Assembly: GCF_027596085.1 (NCBI RefSeq)
Contig: NC_072457.1
Span: 2,385,471 to 2,449,470 of the forward strand
Source: Anoplopoma fimbria
Lineage: Eukaryota; Chordata; Actinopteri; Perciformes; Anoplopomatidae
Reading direction: 5' to 3'
DNA length: 64,000 nt
Made by a program: the position numbers and the translations under genes. A model generated the notes under the pieces. The model saw only the letters and a list, made by a program, of their open reading frames with translations, was not told where the DNA came from and did not search any database. Shown here piece after piece: positions 33,888 through 64,000 of this stretch (position 1 is the first letter of the stretch; the number at the start of each line of letters is the position of its first letter).

Positions 33888-34395
33888 TAGAACATCATGA
33901 ATTTAAAGAATAGTTTTAAGATTTGGGAATTATGCCGACCTGCTTTCTTGCTGAGAAGATTGAAACGACTTTACTGTCTGTAACAAAGGTAACAAACTCC
34001 ACCTTCCTCAGAACCTCAGACGGTGTCTTTTGTTTCCGTACGGATTATAGAAACAAGATATAACATGTCAGTCAGTGAGCTTTAGAGGTGCTGGTAGACA
34101 GATTTTGTTACCTTTTGGAGAGAGGCTAGCTGTTTCCCCCCATTCTCAGTCTTTGTGCTAAACTAAGCTAACCAGCTGCAGGCGGGTGGCTTCATATTTA
34201 TTGTATATCATAATTTGACCGGCTTTGTTGTCGTGGCGCTTTGCACTTAATTATATTTCTTTGTAAGTACATTGAGAAAAATACAAAAAAGGGGGATTCT
34301 GTGTCTGAAAGAAAAAAAAAATCTTCTCATCTAACTGTTGGCAAGAAAAGTGAAGCATTCTTCCCAAAATATGGAACTATTCCTTTATCATTCAC
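33888..34395. mobile_element. Small non-autonomous DNA element
   Basis: Ends TTAAAGAATAGTTTTAAGAT and CCCAAAATATGGAACTATTC are imperfect inverted repeats next to TTAA/TTTA. The interior has GTAACAAA, AGAGAGGCTAGCTGTTTCCC and TGTGCTAAACTAAGCTAACC, which I recognise as a very common fish element. Confidence 0.7.
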
Positions 34396-35789
34396 TTTGC
34401 AGGTCACCATTCTCAATTTCAAATGTCTGTTAATGTGATTGGTTTTTTTTCCGAGGACTATCATATCTGTGTCAGTACGTAACTAATAATCACTAATAAT
34501 ATATGATCACATATTTTAAATTGTGCACATTTTTCTCCACTATGCGTCAGACAAACCACACAATCTGGATTTCATTTGGTAAACAATGGGTAACCAAATT
34601 AAAACGGTTAATAATGTTTTTAATGGAGGATTTTCAGAGACTTTGCATGCTTTTCAAATCAAATCCTATCATTATCTCATATCCAGTCATATCTAATCCA
34701 GTCCGGTCTTTATTATGACATCATATCCATTCAGTAAAGGTTGAAGATTTATGATTTGCTGCAACTTTAAACTGTTGGCATGGATTAAAGAACGTAAAAT
34801 GGGAAAACGTATATCAGGACAAGAACTGAAGCATTTTAACTTTATCACTCTTTTCTTTGAATGTAGCATTAAGGGCCGGTTTAATGGACGCCATGCTGTA
34901 GCCACAAGTGTTCTTTGATTATGGGATGGCGTTTGCTTTGCCTCATTGAAGTTTTAAGTGGTGCTGATCCAGATGTTTGAGGCCTTTGAACCAAGACTCT
35001 AACTAAGGAACAACTATGTTAATTCACACAACAACATGGGGTGCATAGAATGTAATTATTAACTTTATGAAACCGTTTTTCGAGGATTCAAGGATCATTT
35101 ATTGTCATTATGCAACACAGGGATGCACAACGAAATGTAGTTGTAGCTCCTTTGTAACACAACAAACACATGGAAAAAAACCAGTAGTACATTCCTGTAG
35201 TGCATTTTTGAATTTGCATCATAAGGAATGTAAACAGCATCAACCAAAACGATTCTCAGTCAAAGTTTATGGATAATTTACTCATGTTGAATATTATTTG
35301 CACAGTGTTTTAAGCATCAAGCATCATGATGTAAACACAGATTCAAAAACAAGTCTATAATATATATAATCAAAACAATTTTAAATGTATAACACATGTC
35401 AGAAAACCAAAAAGATACAATTCAACACAAGCAGTTCTGAAAAGAAATCTTTTTCCCAGCCTGATCTTTACTGACTAATGTTTTTTGCCATGAAGTGCTT
35501 TATTCCACAAGCTGTAGCATTGTAACATGATACGCTGCTCTGTTTAGTTTTCTCTTGTAGCATTTTTTTCTCCATCTGTTTACTTCACTGTGCTTTAGTT
35601 CTTTATTGTGAATGTAAAGTATGTTGTAATTGTCTGAGTGTTGCTTTTTTCCCAAGATGCGTTCACTCCATCTTGGCTCGCAATAAACTGATCCAAAGGG
35701 GGTTCTGACTCTTCTTTATATTGTGACCTGGAAACATCAGTACACAAGGATTTATCAAGGGATTTTACCAGGCAGAGACATCCAGTTCT

Positions 35790-36055
35790 GCAGAGTAAAG
35801 TCGATGCGGAAGTTTCTTAAAACTTGCATTCTCTCTCCTGTCCACCAGGGGGCGACTCCTCTGGTTGTATAGAAGTCTATGAGAAAATGACTCTACTTCT
35901 CTCTTGATTTATTCCCTCAGTAAACATTGTAAACATGAGTTTATGGTCTCAATCTCTAGTTTCAAGTCTTCTTCAATACAGCATGATGTTCATTTAGTAA
36001 ATGATGCTCCATTTAGAGTCAAACAGACCATAAAGCAGGGGATGCTTTAGGGCGG
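35790..36055 (+). mobile_element. Short interspersed element, copy 5
   Basis: GATGCGGAAGTTTCTTAAAA through CCACCAGGGGGCGAC (35842-35856) to ACCATAAAGCAGGGGATGCT. The distal end is missing. Confidence 0.78.
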
Positions 36056-36439
36056 TTTGGTTTGTTAGTGTTTGTGCTTTTCCGCTATCTCAGATTTTTT
36101 GAGAAACTGGGATAAATAATTTCTCCCTAATGATTAATTATTTATTTATTTATTAATATTTTTTAAGATACTATGTTGTTATTTTTAGAAAGTTTCTCAT
36201 TATTATGACTTACATGATCTTTATTGTATTTCATCAGAGTGTCAGAAATGATCTTCCTTCCTTGAGTGTCTCCAAAAACCAATCAGTAACTGTTCATTAA
36301 TTCTTTATGGGCTGAAATAATCAATAGTATTTCCATTCAGTGTTGTTTTTTCCATCCATCCAAATGATGGCACTCTTAAATATGGTTCCATCTATAGATA
36401 TCGGTGGTTCGATATCTTGTAAACAAGCTTAGAAATAAT

Positions 36440-37035
36440 GTTGATCCACATGGTAGCCTGTCCTCCACTGGCTTCCCATAATGTAATGTAATGTAATCAC
36501 TTTCAAAGTACTTCTCCTAGTATTCAAGGCCATAAGCTGTACCGGTCCAACCTACCTCCTGGACCTCCTCACCCCTCAATCCACATCCCAGACACTTAGG
36601 TCAGGAAACTCCAACATCCTTGCGGTTCCCCGGACAAAGCTGGATACCATGGGAGATGGTGCCTTCTCCTCACTGGGGCCACGCCTGTGGAATAAGCTCC
36701 CGGAGAAGATCAGGGCCTTAGACTCCCTCACCGCTTTTAAATCAAATCTTAAAACTCACCTGTTCCTCTCTGCCTTCCCCTAAGGTCTTGGTAATTTAGA
36801 TTGCTTGTGTTTGGGTGGTTGTTCAGTTTTAATAGATATTCTTAGATTTCATTATGATTAAATTAATTAATTAATTTAAATTCTTATTTTTTTTTTGTTT
36901 GTTTTTATTTTATTATTTATTATATTTGATTATTGTGATTGTTCTACCCTGTGCAGCACCTTGAGATTTCTTTGTATTTTAAAGTGTGCTATATAAATAA
37001 AATCCATTATTATTATTATTATTATTATTGATTTC
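36440..37035 (+). pseudogene. L2-type LINE 3' fragment with ATT tail
   Basis: The frame gives TFKVLLLVFKAI, TYLLDLLTP, VPRTKLDTMGDGAFSSLGPR then LWNKLPEKIRALDSL and LKTHLF before a stop. That is the C-terminus of fish L2-like ORF2. An (AATGT)3 insertion near 36480 interrupts the expected CHWLP-like start. GCACCTTGAGATTTCTTTGT, TATATAAATAAA and (ATT)n close the 3' end. Confidence 0.85.
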
Positions 37036-37323
37036 AAACCATATTTATTTTTTTAGTTTTAAAGGGTATAATTTAATTTTTTGTTTCATATTTATTCTCA
37101 TTATTATCTCCTTGTTGGCTGTGTTTTGGTACATTTTGTATAAATAAACCAAATAAGTTAAATAAAAAAAATCTTTAATAAAAAGTTTAAAATTAAAAAC
37201 ATCAAAGTGTGTTTTACATTTTGTACCACTATGTCATTAAAGTGCAGTAATTATATAAAATTAATGAAGTTTTGCCTGTGAGTCTCTACTGAGGGACTCA
37301 TTTAGCCCCTCCCCCTTGCCTCA

Positions 37324-37361
37324 TCATGTGACCACAGTCAACACACACACAGGTCACATGA
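37324..37361 (+). promoter_or_regulatory. Two M-box/CLEAR-like E-boxes upstream of man2b1
   Basis: TCATGTGA (37324-37331) and TCACATGA (37354-37361) both fit TCAYRTGA, the MITF/TFE site. They lie 51 and 21 bases before the start codon. TFEB-type factors drive lysosomal genes, so control of man2b1 by them is a reasonable inference from position and sequence. Confidence 0.5.
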
Positions 37362-37381
37362 CTCTCGGTTCATCTTCCAAC

Positions 37382-52053
<14,672 letters not shown>

Positions 52054-53147
52054 CCAGTCGCCATGGCGATGCAACTTCAATCGATCTTAATCTTCCTCTG
52101 GACTCTCGTTGGTGTTTTGATTCGATCCAGCGATGAGCGTCTCTACGCCGGATAGAAAATGTTTCAGAAAACGTGTCAAGATTTTGGTTTATTTCATCAC
52201 CAAAAGTAGAACAAACCTGATTTGGAGACGTTTTTTTTTTATCCGGAAACCCAGCTGTGATTTTTGTAAATTGCTCGTTCTCATGTGAGACATGCAGGAT
52301 GTTCTGAATATGCTGACGCTGCCTTTTGGTTCTGCAGAAACCAACAGTAACTGACCCTGCAACATTGTTTTTAAAGCCCTTAAACTGACTTTTTCCGCAC
52401 ATCAAATCACACAAACCCTTAAAAAACCAACTGGTGCCAACTATCACTGACTGCCAACATTTGTATTCCTGCAGATATTTGTATATACAGTTTGAAGATG
52501 ATTTTATAATGATAATCAACCAGCTGATAAAGTATTTTATTCTTACTTTGTGTCTACGTGCACGTTATTGTTACAGCTACACTTCCAACATCCTGATTCT
52601 CCGTTTTCTTCCCCAAGATGCATTTAAATTAAAGGAAAGTTAATATTTTTTAAGCCGTTTATTATGGAATCAATTTATATTAAGATCAATTTGTTTACTG
52701 CTGCCATTCCAGGTAACATTCATGCTATGGATGCATCCTGAATAGTTAAAAAAAAAAAAAAAAAAAAAAAGTTGGTTCCTTTTAAAGCTTCTCAACTATT
52801 AAACTCAGCATGTTGGAAACCAAGAAGCCTAAATGTCTTTATTTTACACATGTAAGTTGCTTTCATTCACACCTGAACGACAAAAGAAACCCTTTAAGTT
52901 CAGCTTGAGGACTTTATTGGACTGAACCAACAGTCGAATAACAAAAGAACCAAAAACGAGAAAAAAGCTCTGGCGTAAAACTGAAAGATGTAAATGTTCT
53001 GCATTTTGACAGGTTTTTAAATGTTTGTCTTATCGATCCAAATCCAATCTGATGGCCGTGCGTCGCGCTCACTTCCTCCAGGACGCCGTCCAAACTCCAG
53101 AAATAAAAAAATAAAAATGAAAAATGAACCACGACTAAATGAGCAGA
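52054..53147. other. Convergent 3' UTRs of man2b1 and trmt1
   Basis: ATTAAA at 52628-52633 is a plausible man2b1 poly(A) signal. On the minus strand AATAAA (plus TTTATT, 52913-52918) is a plausible trmt1 signal. An A23 tract lies between at 52748. If right, the two transcripts end about 250 bases apart and do not overlap. No other gene is seen. Confidence 0.6.

Positions 53148-64000
<10,853 letters not shown>

Larger units (their letters stand above)
33301..37323. other. Intergenic, TRIM to man2b1; repeats only
   Basis: Holds a small inverted-repeat element (33888-34395), an interspersed element copy (35790-36055) and a LINE fragment (36440-37035). A TTCAAGGATCATTTATTGTC retroelement-like piece lies near 35088. 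A GCAATAAACTGATC at 35682 looks like an isolated poly(A) signal. No gene is seen. Confidence 0.65.

Noticed and set aside
35640..35700. CCAAGATG..CATCTTGG inverted repeat before GCAATAAAC as a gene end
   Set aside because: No coding exon nearby on either strand; TRIM already has a poly(A) signal at 33273.
37316..37381. Non-ATG (TTG) upstream start for man2b1
   Set aside because: The ATG at 37382 is followed at once by a good signal peptide. Only the ATG at 37358 is a serious alternative.

Overview
The window is animal nuclear DNA, most likely from a spiny-rayed teleost fish. It has intron-rich genes with vertebrate splice sites, many (CA/TG)n tracts, and repeat families that I recognise from fish genomes (L2-type LINE 3' ends with ATCTT tails, small TTAA-flanked foldback elements, short inverted-repeat elements). 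No prokaryotic feature, CRISPR array or virus is seen.

Left to right there are four protein genes. (1) A fringe glycosyltransferase, best match manic fringe, on the minus strand: start codon at 11080-11082, four coding exons down to 649, and the rest of the gene off the left edge. (2) A TRIM-family E3 ligase (RING, B-box, coiled coil, PRY-SPRY) on the plus strand, 21517-32950, eight exons and 589 predicted residues. (3) Lysosomal alpha-mannosidase (man2b1), plus strand, 37382-52053, 23 exons and 987 predicted residues, complete. (4) trmt1, the tRNA guanine-26 dimethyltransferase, minus strand, 53148 to the right edge; 14 exons give the C-terminal 485 residues and the N-terminus lies beyond the window. 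All exon junctions given were checked for GT/AG ends and reading phase by hand. man2b1 and trmt1 are convergent, with about 1.1 kb between stop codons. Both human orthologues lie in 19p13, so this half of the window looks like an old linkage group. The genes are not an operon and share no pathway.

The space between fringe and TRIM is almost all repeat: a truncated L2-type LINE, then a 5.2-kb macrosatellite (16.1-21.3 kb) of five units of about 1-1.2 kb. Each unit joins a CpG-rich core with a near-perfect 20-bp-arm hairpin to an A-tailed retroposed-looking block and a long ATTAT tract. The last unit is strangely eroded by ATTTT blocks and ends 200 bp before the TRIM start codon. TRIM intron 1 holds a 1.5-kb minisatellite next to a duplicated copy of the exon 1 splice donor.

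The items most worth a second look are: a short interspersed element whose copies carry a CTCF-like motif (seven in this window); the macrosatellite and its altered fifth unit; a 20-bp duplication of the man2b1 exon 2 acceptor that makes a decoy exon with an early stop; and CA or CT repeats lying directly against many man2b1 and trmt1 splice sites.
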